Source of the DNA: Glebionis coronaria
Lineage: Eukaryota > Streptophyta > Magnoliopsida > Asterales > Asteraceae
Direction: 5' to 3'
Assembly (NCBI GenBank): GCA_025667525.1
Contig: CM046882.1
Location: 548,898,630-548,962,629 of the forward strand
DNA length: 64,000 nucleotides
Of the stretch, positions 10,630-21,347 are shown in pieces; the stretch's first letter is position 1; every line of letters begins with the position of its first letter. Both the position numbers and the translations under genes were made by a program. The notes under the pieces are model-generated. The model was not told where the DNA came from and searched no databases. It saw nothing but the letters and a program-made list of their open reading frames with translations.

Positions 10630-12210
10630 TCATGGGGAAGCCTCGAGTGTGATACCGGGATCAAAGACCTTGTCCTCGTTCCCGGTGGACATCAACAAAG
10701 GGGAGGCGGGGGAATAAGTCTTAAATGGGGGAAAGGTCCGCTCAACATACGAGAAGTATGTGAGGTAATGATCCACGGGAGGTGTGGTGGGTAAAGGAAT
10801 CACATTGTCATCCCCTAAAGACAATGGATGCTCAGCAGCAAGCGGCAAAGCCGTAAGGTCATCAAGCAGAAAATAATCAATGGCACCTCCCGGGTCAAAG
10901 CACTCATCCTCATGAACGTTAATCTCTTCGATTTCATCATCATAGATAGGTGCGTCAAACCAAGGTTTGTCGTTCCCATCATTAAGGATTTCAGAAACTC
11001 GCTCGAAAAGATCACGATCAAGTACGAAACCATCATTCATTTGTGGGGATTGTTGATAAGTCAAATCCGCACGAATGTGGTAAACGTAATTCTCAGTGGA
11101 GGAGTGTTGATTAGGTAACTCCTCGAGAATAGGATGATTGGTCAAGTGAGTTGGTTCGTCATTATTATGAAAAATAAGACGCTCCAACTCATCAAGTTCG
11201 GCATCGATGTTGGAAAAATCGACCTCGCTTGTAGGAGGAAGCGGAGGTAAAAGAGCTAGCTCTCGTTCGATAATTTCCGCAATCTCAGGCTCGAATTGGA
11301 ATTCATCATTAAAAGCGACCTCATCCTTACCTTCAAAAGTCGGAATATCACAAACCTCATCAAAGAATTCTTCAAGACCAAAATCACAAATCTCACTCGA
11401 AGTATCACCATCCTTAGACGAATTGGTGTTATCAAGAATAGGAGTAGTAATCTCAGAAGATGGGTTGAGATCATAGACATCATCCTCGTCATCATCATAA
11501 TAGTATGGATACACTGGAGGAAGAGTATAAGTCTCGATATTCGATATTTGCTCCTGTCGTTGATCCTCTTGATATTGTTCGATGAACTTGTTCCAAGATT
11601 CTTGAATTTGTTGAACTTGCTTAACCAGATTGTCCCGTTGTTCATTGGAGCTCAATTGTTCGAAGGAGGGTTGAGGATCGATGATGTGTTGTGGGGGTTC
11701 AAAATGTTGAAAACCTGAATTATAGCATGGTTGTGGCTCATAGTAGTTCATCGGTGGAGAAGAATTAGAAACCGGGTTTGGTTCATAATAATCCATTGGT
11801 GAAGAAAATTAAGGACACGGATTTTGCTCATAATAATTCATTGGTTGACAATAAGAAGAATCATGAGGACCCCCACAAGTTTGGCAAGAAGGGTAAGGAG
11901 AAAAGTCGGGTGCGTCTTGTGGATAGTTATTTTCATTGTCATAATTGTACCCCGGTTCTTGCCCGTAATCATACGAGTATTGAACCGGGCACGAAACATG
12001 CCAAGGAGAGTCGCTTCCACAATAGATGCACGGGGAAAGATTAGGTGGGTTCAAAAAGGACGAATTAAGTGAGTGGCACAAAGGACAAAATCCTGGTATT
12101 AATTGTGTATCTTTGATATCGTTTCCGCACTGCTCACATGTACACCATTGACAAGAGTCGTTCCCGGACAATCGTCTCCCGCACCCGACGCAATGGACAT
12201 AAAAATCCAT
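10630..12210 (-). pseudogene. Cys-rich/acidic protein of the LARD-like element, one in-frame stop
   Basis: Starting from ATG at 12210, a 133-codon reading (MDFYVHCVGCGRRL) carries paired cysteines CVGC, CQWC, CEQC, CPLC and CIYC and a knuckle-like CQTCGGPHDSSYC. A stop (TAA, 11809-11811) follows. The same frame then reopens for 388 codons from 11796 to 10630. The stop is flanked by copies of one motif (PMNYYEQNP before, PMDYYEPNP and PMNYYEPQP after), so the two halves look like one protein. The second half is very acidic, rich in Asp/Glu, Pro and Tyr, and ends DPGITLEASP. No RT, protease or integrase motif is present. The terminal knuckle suggests a gag-like nucleic-acid-binding product, but I do not recognise the family. 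The stop could be a mutation or a readthrough point. Confidence 0.65.
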
Positions 12211-12400
12211 AGAGAAAGATAGATAAGCAAGAAGAATATTTTTGGTACAAAACTTTGAAAAAGAAATGCTTTTTATGATTTTTCAAATGTTTTTGGATTT
12301 TTGAAAATTTTTTTGAAACGAAAAATAACGTTCACAAGTGAACGGATCCCAAAAGCCAACGCTTCACTCACAAAAAACCTTCGATCCTCACGAAAAGAGC

Positions 12401-12416
12401 CGGCAGCGGCGCCATT
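12401..12416 (-). other. Primer binding site of the LARD-like element
   Basis: Two bases inside the 5' LTR the minus strand reads TGGCGCCGCTGCCGG, similar to the TGGCGCCGTTGCCGG site known in Athila/Tat-like elements. The tRNA (probably Asp) was not confirmed. Confidence 0.75.
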
Positions 12417-14003
12417 TAATATTTAGATTTTACTAGTTGAAAGTTCGTTTTCTCGGTGTCTTCTCGAATTGATTTCCGGTTAATTGTGTGAGATTAGTTG
12501 TTCTTGGTGAAACAAATATTTTTGGTTTTGGAAAAGTAAATGTGCAAGACTTAATAACAAAGGACGGGAAATTAAAATTAAAACAAGTTAAAATGAAAAT
12601 CGGTGCAATATTTAAAATGTTAAAAGTAAATTACGAGAATTTAAATGAAGTGAAATTAAAACTTAACGAAAAGTAAAATGACAATTAAATGAAAATGCAA
12701 ATCGAAACTAAAATAGACTAAAAATAAGACGAGTGAAATGGCGGAAGAACAAACAAAACAAAATGTTCCGATCGGAATACATTCCGATCGGATGATCGGA
12801 ATACAGAGAAAAGTTCCAATCGGAATGTTAACAGAACCTGAACAATCGGAATGTATGAAAAACGAGAACCAATCGGAATGAGCGAAACATGCATAATCGG
12901 AATAATTGGAAAATGAACAATCGGAATATACGAACACGTACCAATCGGAATAAAGCAAAAATCATACGATCGGAATAGCTAAAATTGATCCTAGATCGGA
13001 ATGGCTAAACCCTTTTCTGATCTAATGATCGGAAAAAGGGTATTGGGGATGGTCGGAAAGTATACCAATCAGAAAAGGGAGTAAAACCCTTTCCTAGATT
13101 TATGGAATTCGGTTATAAGCTAATGAAATAAGCTATTTTGACAAGCTTAACACCAAACTAAACCGAACCAAAAATTTACCGAATCAAATAAGCACTTATT
13201 AACTTATCTAACTCGAAATCAAACAACTTTTTGGATCAAACAATAAAAACATAAACTTTTTAAGCACGAACACATAAATGAACAACACGGATCATAAGTA
13301 ATTCGCACCAAAAGTAATCTTAAATCAAAGAAAAGAAGATGAGAGATTAAGACAAGAAAAGTAAAGATTAAAGATTAAAGAACAAATGAAGAAAACTTAC
13401 TTGAAAATTAAATAATTAAAAGTGCATAACATTTAATTAAAGTGAAAGAAATGGAATGACAAGAAATGAAAAATGGTGGAAGAGTGGTTTGTCAAGCCAC
13501 CAACAACTCTCAACAAATGAGGTTGGTTGGTATTTATAGGGAGATTAGGGAGGAGCTTAGGAAGCTTCCTCCCTCTTTCTTCTTTCTCTTAATTGCGCAC
13601 TTAGGTCCTTGATCTCTTTAATCTTTTGTTAGTCTTCTTAATACTTGGACTTTGTCTTGGGATTTCTTCAAACTCGTCTTGTATTTTCTTCATAAATAAG
13701 ACTCGAGTTCTTCGGCTTTTTAGTAAACTTCCGTCTTTTGACTTTTTCTTCAATAAATCTTCAGAATTGGTCTTGGACTTCCGTTCTTTTTACACTTTTG
13801 CTCTTTCGACTTCATCTTTCGTCTTTTTCTTCGATAAAAGCTCGTGAATGCCGTGTTTTCTCCACTTTTCACCTTTTCGTCCTAAATTACAACAAAAACA
13901 CAAACCACGCATAATTCCGACATAAATGACATAAAATACACGTTTTGGCTCGGTTATTATTGTAATTAAGTAGTAAAAAGGATGGGTGTTTTCACACCTA
14001 TCA
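12417..14003 (-). repeat. 5' LTR of the LARD-like element
   Basis: 1,587 bp, collinear with 7018-8604 without gaps and with one clear substitution at 13018. Its right end abuts the TAAAC duplication at 14004-14008. Confidence 0.95.
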
Positions 14004-14008
14004 TAAAC

Positions 14009-16513
14009 CAAACTACCCACAATAGTTCGATAGAAACTTGGGTCTGGCAAGGGATTACCATATACCAGAGTGTATTTTGCCTTAGCATCAATAGGAATAT
14101 CTTCAACCATTTTATCTGTAATTCTTGCACGATCAAGTAAATCACCTATATACTTGGACTGAGACAAAATATGTCCTTTTGGTGAAGAAGCAACCTCGAT
14201 GCCCAAGAAATAACAAAGTAAACCCAAATCCTTCATAGCAAAACGGTGAGCTAACTCCAATTTCAGTGATTCAATTCTAACACAATCATCTCCAGTAATA
14301 ATCATATCATCAACATATAACGACAAAAGTATACGACCAACACTTGATTTTTTTAACAAATAACGCGGAATCATGATGGCTAGAGACAAAACCAAGGGAG
14401 GTAACAATTGTTGCGAATTTCTCATACCAAGCACGAGGTGCTTGTTTGAGACCATAAAGAGCTTTTTTGAGCTTACAAACTTCTCCTGGTTTGTGAGAGA
14501 CACCTGGAGGTAGTGTCATAAATACTTCTTCATTCAGGTCACCATTCAATAAAGCTTTCTTGACATCCAACTCGGCTATTTTCCATTTACGACTAGATGC
14601 AACGACAATCAAGGTTCTTACCGTTGTCATTTTTGCAACTAGAGCAAATGTCTCTTCATAATCCATACCATACTTTTGAGCATAACCTTCGGCAACAAGA
14701 CGAGCTTTATACCTTTCAATGGATCCATCAGATTTGGTTTTAATCTTGTAGACCCAACGAGAGCCAATAGCACGCTTGCCAACCGGCAATGGTACTAGGT
14801 CCCACGTTTTAGTCTGGTGCAGTGCACCAAGTTCCTCAGCCATAGCAACCTGCCAAAGTGGATCACAAACAGGCTCTCTATACGACATAGGCTCATGAAG
14901 ACGATGAACATAAGCAAGGAGCGAATTAAAGGAATTAGAATAATAAGAATAAACAAAATCATCTCTTTTTGTAGACTTACAGTTACGTTTTGGTCGACCA
15001 GTTGGAGAAGGACCAGTAACAACTTTAGTAGATGATTGGGTAGACGTAGGAGGAGGTTGAGTAACAATTGTAACAGGTGATGTTTGAGTGTCCGTTTCGT
15101 GGGGTGTTTCTTGAGGTATTTCTTGGGGTGTCTCTTGGGGTGTTTCTTGAGGAGTTTCTTGAGGTGTTTCAGTTGCATCATCAAAAGGGTCTAACTTGAT
15201 GAGTTCGGATTGAGTCAAATGATGCGAACTAGTAGGAACAGAAAAATAGGGAACATGCTCCAAAAAATGAACATGCCTTGAAGTGTACAATTTTCGACCA
15301 ATGGGATCATAACAACGATAACCCTTTTGACCACTGTCGTAACCCAGAAAGACACACAAGGCATATTTGGCTGTCAACTTGGTACGCTCAACATGAGGTT
15401 TAAGAACGAAACAAGTACAACCAAAGACACGCAAACTAGAATAGTCATGTAGTTGACCATAAAATCTTTCAAAAGGATATTTCCCATAATTATGAGAGAC
15501 TGGGATCCTATTTACTACATAAGTAGCAGTAAGAACCGCTTCCCCCCAATAAACACTAGGAACCTTAGCAGACAAAAGAAAGGACCTTGCAGTTTCAACA
15601 AGATGGCGATGCTTTCTTTTAGCAACACCATTTTGTTGAGGAGTGTCGGTACAAGAAGTTTGGTATATTGTTCCATCAGAAGCAAGCAAAGATGTAAATT
15701 CTTTAGACGTATGCTCACCCCCCAAATCACAACGGAAACATTTTATGACACTTGAGTGTTGTGTTTTTACAAGAGCTCTAAATTCCTTAAATATTGAAAG
15801 AAAAGCAAAGCGACGTTTCATAAGATAAACCCAAGTGTATCGCCTATAGTCATCAATAAATAAAACATAGTATTTAGAACCTCTTTTTTTGTCGAATCAG
15901 GAGAAGGTCCCCACGCATCAGAATGCACAAGATCAAAAGGAGTATTAGTAGAAGAAACACTTTTATTAAATGGCAACGCTGAGAATTTTGCAAGTTTACA
16001 ACTGCCACGGTCAGAAATATCATGACTTTATAACTGCCCTAACACCCCTGATGACACTAAAAATTTTAAACGAGATGTAGAAACATGACCTAAACGAGAA
16101 TGCCATAAATAAAATACTAAGGAAGAACGGTTCAACCAAAATGAAGACAAGTCCACGTTAGAGGTTGCAATAGCTCTTAGATCTTTAAATTTATCCAAGA
16201 CATAAAGTCATCCTTCCCTACGGCCTGTCCCAATCACTTCCCGAGTTTGTCGGTCCTATATTAAACAATCAAAAGTAGAAAATAGAACATTATATCCAGA
16301 ATCACAAATTTGACCAACATAAGCAAGATTCATAGTGAGATTTGGTATATAGTAAACATTCGACAACGAAACAGATGGTGTCGAAATGGACCCAACACCT
16401 GCTAATGGCATAGAACCACCATTAGATGCCATGATCGATTTTGAAGAATCAAGATACAAGGAAATAAACTGAGACAAAAGATAACTCATATGGTAACTAG
16501 CACCAGAATCCAA
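14009..16513 (-). pseudogene. Copia pol: protease, integrase, reverse transcriptase
   Basis: In reading order the protease segment has MDSGASYHMS (16513), where SGA is the aspartic-protease core. The integrase reads IKCFRCDLGGEHTSKEF, QQNGVAKRKHRHL and NRIPVSHNYGKYPFERF. A linker carries an ETPQ tandem repeat (about 15110-15180). RT follows from WQVAMAEELGAL through ELDVKKALLNGDLNEEVFM and LKKALYGLKQAPRAWYEKF to LYVDDMIITGDD, with the YVDD catalytic core intact. A frameshift lies near 14310-14500, and about 16255-15822 has lost the start of integrase. It ends at GSLVY, where the young element inserted. Confidence 0.85.
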
Positions 16514-16516
16514 GAT

Positions 16517-17424
16517 TCACTTGGCAAAAGCAATACCTGAGGATGACAATCTGTTACCAGAAGAGGTTGCTAAGGCTTGAGGCTGCGAGACCAGAAACTT
16601 TTGAAATTGCTCAATCAATGAAGGATCCAAAGAAGGTGCAGCAACACCATTATTAGACTGAGATTGTCGTTGCTGCTGTGGTGGTGGCCGATTATGAGGT
16701 GGTTGTGACTTCCCCTTTGGAGTATTAGGACATTGAGATTTCCAATGCCCTTTCTGTTTGCAATAAGCACACTCATCAATAGCAACCTTGGAGTTAGGCC
16801 TATTTTGAGTGCTAGTAGATGTGGTGGTACGATGTGTAGAAGCAAAAACAGAGGGCCCAACAATCTTCTTATCATCATGAGATTTCAAACGAACCTCTTC
16901 TGCAAGAAGTTCACTAACAACAAAATCAACAAATGGTAAGGGATTACGATGCAGAATAGAACCTCGAAGCCCCTTAAAGCATGACGAAGTGCTATGAGAA
17001 ACTGAACCAACCTTTGTAAGTCTCTCCGTTTAACATAAGGATCAAAACTACTCAATTTAGGCGGTTCAGTCAAAGCTAACTAATCCCATAAGACCGACAT
17101 GGCCGAATAAAACTATTGAATGCTCATATCATTCTGTTGAAGTGAACGAATGTTTGTCTCAAGTTGATATTGTTTGGCAAAATTAGATTGTGTATATAAT
17201 CTAGCAAGATGATCCCGCACAGCCTTAGCAGAGTCATATTTAGCCAACTGAGCCCCTATAGACGGCGTGACACAATTATTAATCCAAGTGATAACCTTGG
17301 AATTATCAACCTCCCATGTATCCAATAATGCCACATAATTCTCAACCAAAATTCCATCAACATGTTTTATTTTGGTACCCGAAACATAACCCCACATCGA
17401 TTTCCCCCTCAAAAAGTTTTTCAT
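16517..17424 (-). pseudogene. Copia gag with CCHC zinc knuckle
   Basis: Two blocks: 17424-17113 (MKNFLRGKSMWGYVSG, a UBN2-type gag core with ALLDTWEVDNSKVITWI) and 16888-16517. The second holds ECAYCKQKGHWKSQCP, a CX2CX4HX4C zinc knuckle, and a Gln/Pro-rich tail. The part between them (16885-17112) is frameshifted and contains stops. Gag normally forms the particle around the RNA genome. Confidence 0.8.
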
Positions 17425-17803
17425 AACATAACTCTAATATGAATAATTTTTACCATCTAATTGAACACTAACCGATTGTAACGAATCATCTTTACGAGTG
17501 GCCATGATAACAAAACACAAAGGAACAATAGCAACTTGAAAGAAGTATATATCAAACCCAATCCAGATTCAAGAACAGCCTCAACAAAAATTCAAACGAA
17601 AACCAAACAGATCCTAGAACAATATGATGTCCACCGTCCCACTAAATGACTATAATTGCAAGAAATAAAATAAAGTGGCACTTTAGATGACAACTTACAG
17701 CAATAACAAAATCACCAAAGAAACTCTGATGGCTACAAGGGACGTGTACCAACAACCAACAATTACCCGACAAGCATAAACAACGCAGTCATATATATAT
17801 GGA

Positions 17804-17821
17804 GTCATGACTCCGATACCA
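17804..17821 (-). other. Primer binding site of the Copia element
   Basis: Adjacent to the 5' LTR the minus strand reads TGGTATCGGAGTC, two changes from TGGTATCAGAGC, the site complementary to initiator Met-tRNA. Confidence 0.75.
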
Positions 17822-17961
17822 TGAAGAAACCAAAGACCAATGTAAGTCTCGTATTTATTGATAATCATATGACAGGGGTACATGGGTATATATACAGACA
17901 ATTACCAAGTAAAATCCTACAAGCTAATGGGCCGTGGGCTTATATGGGCTACATGCTAACA
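17822..17961 (-). repeat. 5' LTR of the Copia element (140 bp)
   Basis: Partner of 6255-6394; it starts TGAAGAAACC and ends TGCTAACA on the plus strand. Confidence 0.9.
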
Positions 17962-18664
17962 GATTGTTAATGGAATCATCACCTGATAATAAGGATTTGT
18001 TTAAGATCAAACTTTTATTGAATAGTTAAGGCTATACTAGGAATTTAACTACATGCATCAAATTTTATTAAGTTTGATAAAAAGAAATGGGTAAATATGA
18101 TAAATTAATAATTGAGTTGGGTATATTGTCATTATGATTTTTTGTTAGATAAATGTAATATTATAAAGTTTCATTTAGAGATATATGGAATTATCCCTTT
18201 TTTAGTTATCGTTATATAATATTTGTCTTCTACTTTTATCTCTTTATGTTTGCTTTTGTTTTAGTTATTAATTTACTATCAAATTTTTTTTATCATAATC
18301 TGGTCTAAATTAAAAGAAGGTAATCGTTTTCCTCAAAAAAAAATTGATTGTTCAAATTAGTTAAACTAATACCATTGTAAATATAAAAAATACGACATAA
18401 ATAAATGAAAGAAGGTGAAGTCGAGAGTGATTGACATACCTTAACGTGCAAAAGCACATGAGATCTAAGGCTAGGCATAACAACGACTTAGTGCGACCTT
18501 TATTTTTTCTGTCACATTAGATTTTTTTCTCCGGCGACCTACAACAACCTATTTGTCCCAACAAGGCGATCTAGTTCAATTTTTTATATTCAATAAAATA
18601 ATTCTATTTTTATACTTAACACATTTTCACACACAAAGTTTTCAAACACAACTTCAAAAATCAA

Positions 18665-19174
18665 ATGGCGTGCTCCCTTTCACACTCCGTTGACGAGATT
18701 AAAGTTATGATTCATGAACAAATCAATGAACAACAACGGCGTCAGTTTGCGCTTACGACGTTAGTCGATGATTTCGATTCCGCGTACGAAGCTAAAACAA
18801 AACTGCGCACACCATATGAAAAATGTCGTGATATTTCCCCAGAGAAACGTGTTTTAATCGACACGTTTCTAAGTAATGAATCTGATAACGATTTCAACAT
18901 GCGAAGAGCCTTATTTAGAAGGTCGTTAAAACTGGAGGCTCGAATTGAAAAAAAATACTTAATGGCTGATAACTTGACTCCTCACGAAAATGAAGGAATT
19001 CCGTCCCAAACTCATATCGGTTCTTTATCACAAAAACAACGACGCCGATATGTTTCTCCCGATCCACCCTATCCAAACGACTCAAATGGCTTACTTAATG
19101 ACATTCAGTTTCGTCAACTTTACTATGATGAACATGTATTTAAAGAAACAATGAAAGAAGAAACTAGGACATAA
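18665..19174 (+). CDS. Uncharacterised ORF in Harbinger-like element (possible remnant)
   Basis: 169 codons from ATG 18665 (MACSLSHSVDEI). The segment DFNMRRALFRRSLKLEARI faintly resembles the conserved start of Harbinger DDE transposases (FRMRRxLFLRI), which would make this an N-terminal transposase remnant. No DDE catalytic residues are visible. Just after the stop, another stretch in the area of 19205-19270 reads EQFRWEFFGQIPDSNPRTD, so the original gene was probably longer and has lost its middle. The alternative, an ORF1-type accessory protein, cannot be excluded. Confidence 0.45.
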   Translation: MACSLSHSVDEIKVMIHEQINEQQRRQFALTTLVDDFDSAYEAKTKLRTPYEKCRDISPEKRVLIDTFLSNESDNDFNMRRALFRRSLKLEARIEKKYLMADNLTPHENEGIPSQTHIGSLSQKQRRRYVSPDPPYPNDSNGLLNDIQFRQLYYDEHVFKETMKEETRT

Positions 19175-19617
19175 AGGGCGCTGGGGGAGAAAATTAGGGC
19201 CGAAGAAGCTTACTAAGAGCAATTTCGTTGGGAGTTTTTTGGTCAGATACCGGATTCGAATCCGAGAACTGACTAATCGTATTACGTATTTTTATTTTAT
19301 CTATCTAGTAATGTATTTCCTTTCGTACTTTATTTGAGTTCCAGTATTTTAAAGTTTTTACGTATGAAATAAATGTTTTAATTTTCGAATAAAAATGAAT
19401 TACGTGTACGTTTTTATTTACGTTTTTAATTTACGAATATAAATAATTAAGATGAAAATAAAATTGGGTATGATTTGGCGGTGATTTTATGGTAACGAGT
19501 AACGGTATAGGGCTTAAATTTTAAGTTTTGGAAAAAAAATAGTTAAACGGTGAAAATCTAAGCTTATAAACATTACAACTGGATCGTCTCCTAGACCGAA
19601 TTCAGAAGGTCGATTAA

Positions 19618-19655
19618 GTCGACTCGGTCGCTGCAACGGGTCGACCGAGTTCGAC
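19618..19655. repeat. Subterminal GTCGA-CTCGGTCG inverted repeat
   Basis: GTCGACTCGGTCG (19618-19630) is mirrored by TCGACCGAGTTCGAC (19641-19655) across a 10-bp loop. It lies inside the right end of the Harbinger-like element and could be a transposase-binding or hairpin structure. Confidence 0.7.
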
Positions 19656-19700
19656 ATCGGTCGCCCTATCCGATCGATACTATTGTTGCGCCCAGACTAA

Positions 19701-20113
19701 CAAAGTGTTCGGTGAGATCATTTGGGACATAACTTTTGTAGTTGAGGGTAGATGGTGCATTTGGTTTGGTTAAGAGATAATAGTGACGGACTCTAAAAAG
19801 TGAAATATGAAGAGTAAAAAAAAATTTGATCATAAAAAGATGAAAAAAACTAGAATTCAAATAAAAAACCCGAGTATTGTAACTTAAAAATGGTAAGTTT
19901 TAGGGTGTTAAATGTTAGACTTTAATGTGTGGGTGGGGAGCAATTTTAGTTTCGAGTGAGGGCAGTTTAAAAAAAACGCTCAAAATCGAAAAAAATTACA
20001 CTATAATCTCGTCATTTTTGTCTAGCCATGGGAGACGTTGTCACCCCGAACTGATAAGATAAGTCCGCCCAGAGAGATAAACCTCATTGGTAAACACATA
20101 TTACAAGGAAAAA
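19701..20113. other. Intergenic DNA, nothing recognised
   Basis: Between the Harbinger-like element and the SIRE-type LTR no gene or bounded repeat was found. Confidence 0.45.
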
Positions 20114-20118
20114 CAATG

Positions 20119-21347
20119 TGTAGAAACTATTAGGGAGGGTTGAATTGTTTCTTAAATTAACTTGGTTAAAGATTGGTTTTCAAAAATCCTTTTCAAAAAC
20201 TTAGACTTAAGTGATTATGTGAAATCTTCTTATGCACAATATGAATAAAGGATAGTGGATCTAAAATAATAATCACAAGTATATGCAATAAAGAATAATG
20301 AATGGAAAGAGATAAGGAAAGGAAATATCAAACCAAACACCAAGGATTTATAGTGGTTCGGTAACGAAGCTCGCTCCTCGTTCCTACTCCACTCCTCGGG
20401 TACTTTTTACTCGAGATTTCACTATCAACAAGATCCTTAAGGTGGAGAAATCGTACACGTCGCTTAACCAAAAACTGACTCTATGTTAAAAGTCGAGCCC
20501 TAATCTTAGCTAGGACCAATCTACATCAATATACTTTAAGGCCTAAAGTATTAACCACAATACATACACAACTTCCAAATACACACAATTATTTAGAGCT
20601 TCACAACAACACAAGAGTGAAATAAAGTTTTGATCTTCAATGGATCTTGAGGTAAACATAACACCTCAAGGATGAAAGTGTTCTTCTCTTTGTACTTGAG
20701 AGGGTGAGAGGGGATCATAAATATTCACTTCTAAACAAGTAATAAACAACCAAATAATCAAGAATGTGAGTGATTTAAGAAGATGGACTGAATCTGGAAA
20801 TTTTTGTGCAAAAGAGGTGAAATAAAAATCGATAAATGCTCTACTATTTATAAGACAAGAGCCCAACGGTCATAATCTAGGTGCGGTTCATTAAATGGTA
20901 TTGCGGTTCCATATCACTAAGGAACCATGCCCCTATTTAAAGAACCGCGCTCGTAGACTCCGCTCATTTTTGTCTCTTAGTGGGAAAGTTCTAATTGGTA
21001 CAGTTTTTACCCTCAAAGGATATTCATAAACCAAATGGAATATGTCATATTCAAATTTTTAATTTCTATTTTAATAAAACATTTTCTTAAAAATAAAGTT
21101 TATTAAAATACTTTTGTCACTTAAAAATAAAAGTAAGTTTTAAGAAAAACTAAATCCTTGATCACTTAGTTAGGTTGAGAACTTGTTTATTTATACCTTA
21201 AGTGATATTGGATGAAATGAAAAACACTTGAACTCAAGAATTCTATTTTCGTTGTTTTTGTAAATGCTTGGTTTTATATATTGCCGTAATCAAAACAAAG
21301 CGAGACCAAAAATGCAAGTAACGTTTTTAGGCATTATTGCATTAACA
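20119..21347 (-). repeat. 3' LTR of the outer SIRE element
   Basis: On the plus strand it begins TGTAGAAACTATTAGGG and ends GCATTAACA. Homologous copies lie at 22568-23803, 27562-28790 and 34307-35537. It contains the four-octamer dyad module at 20883-20948. Confidence 0.9.
20883..20948. repeat. 66-bp dyad module, copy 1 (outer 3' LTR)
   Basis: GCGGTTC at offset 0, GCGGTTCC at 20, GGAACC at 38 and GAACCGC at 59. The octamers are mirror-placed about the centre. Confidence 0.85.

Larger units (their letters stand above)
7018..14003 (-). mobile_element. Young LARD-like LTR retrotransposon without pol
   Basis: Two LTRs of exactly 1,587 bp (7018-8604 and 12417-14003) flank a 3.8-kb core. TAAAC is duplicated perfectly outside (7013-7017 and 14004-14008), and removing the element rejoins the Copia reading GSLVY/LT. 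The LTR comparison shows one clear difference (C at 7619 versus T at 13018). A minus-strand primer site TGGCGCCGCTGCCGG follows the 5' LTR and a polypurine tract precedes the 3' LTR. The core encodes only a Cys-rich plus acidic protein with no protease, RT, RNase H or integrase. The primer site and the GGGAGGCAACCC element suggest an Athila/Tat-like Gypsy parent. It must rely on enzymes from a partner element. Confidence 0.9.
6255..17961 (-). mobile_element. Copia retrotransposon, minus strand, interrupted by a younger element
   Basis: Two 140-bp LTRs (6255-6394 and 17822-17961) bound the element and differ at about 7 positions. Flanks are GATCG (6250-6254) and GATTG (17962-17966), a 5-bp duplication with one change. 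Read on the minus strand the order is 5' LTR, Met-tRNA primer site, gag, protease, integrase, RT, RNase H, polypurine tract, 3' LTR, which is Copia order. A 6,986-bp element (7018-14003) is inserted between RT and RNase H. Stops and frameshifts in gag and pol make it defective; without the insert it would be about 4.7 kb. Confidence 0.9.
5788..18197. mobile_element. Long-TIR fold-back element split by the Copia insertion
   Basis: The left arm begins GGGGGTAATTCCATATATC at 5788. The right arm ends with the near-exact inverse (GATATATGGAATTATCCC, ending 18197). Similarity between the inverted arms extends about 110-120 bp (for example GCCATATTTACCCA on the left against TGGGTAAATATGATAA on the right). 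The arms are separated only by 6255-17961, a complete Copia element with its own target duplication. Removing it leaves a fold-back element of about 0.7 kb with no ORF. I could not assign a clean target duplication or superfamily; T-rich sequence flanks both ends. Confidence 0.65.
18469..19697 (+). mobile_element. Second PIF/Harbinger-like element with TAA duplication
   Basis: The left end GGCTAGGCATAACAA (18469-18483) and the inverted right end GTCTGGGCGCAACAA (19683-19697) match at 11 of 15 positions. TAA flanks both (18466-18468 and 19698-19700). The element contains one ORF (18665-19174) and a strong subterminal inverted repeat near the right end. Its TIRs are related to, but clearly different from, those at 3714-5685. 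Confidence 0.75.

Noticed and set aside
11207..11718. Plus-strand ORFs opposite the Cys-rich/acidic protein
   Set aside because: They are antisense shadows of the longer minus-strand frame.
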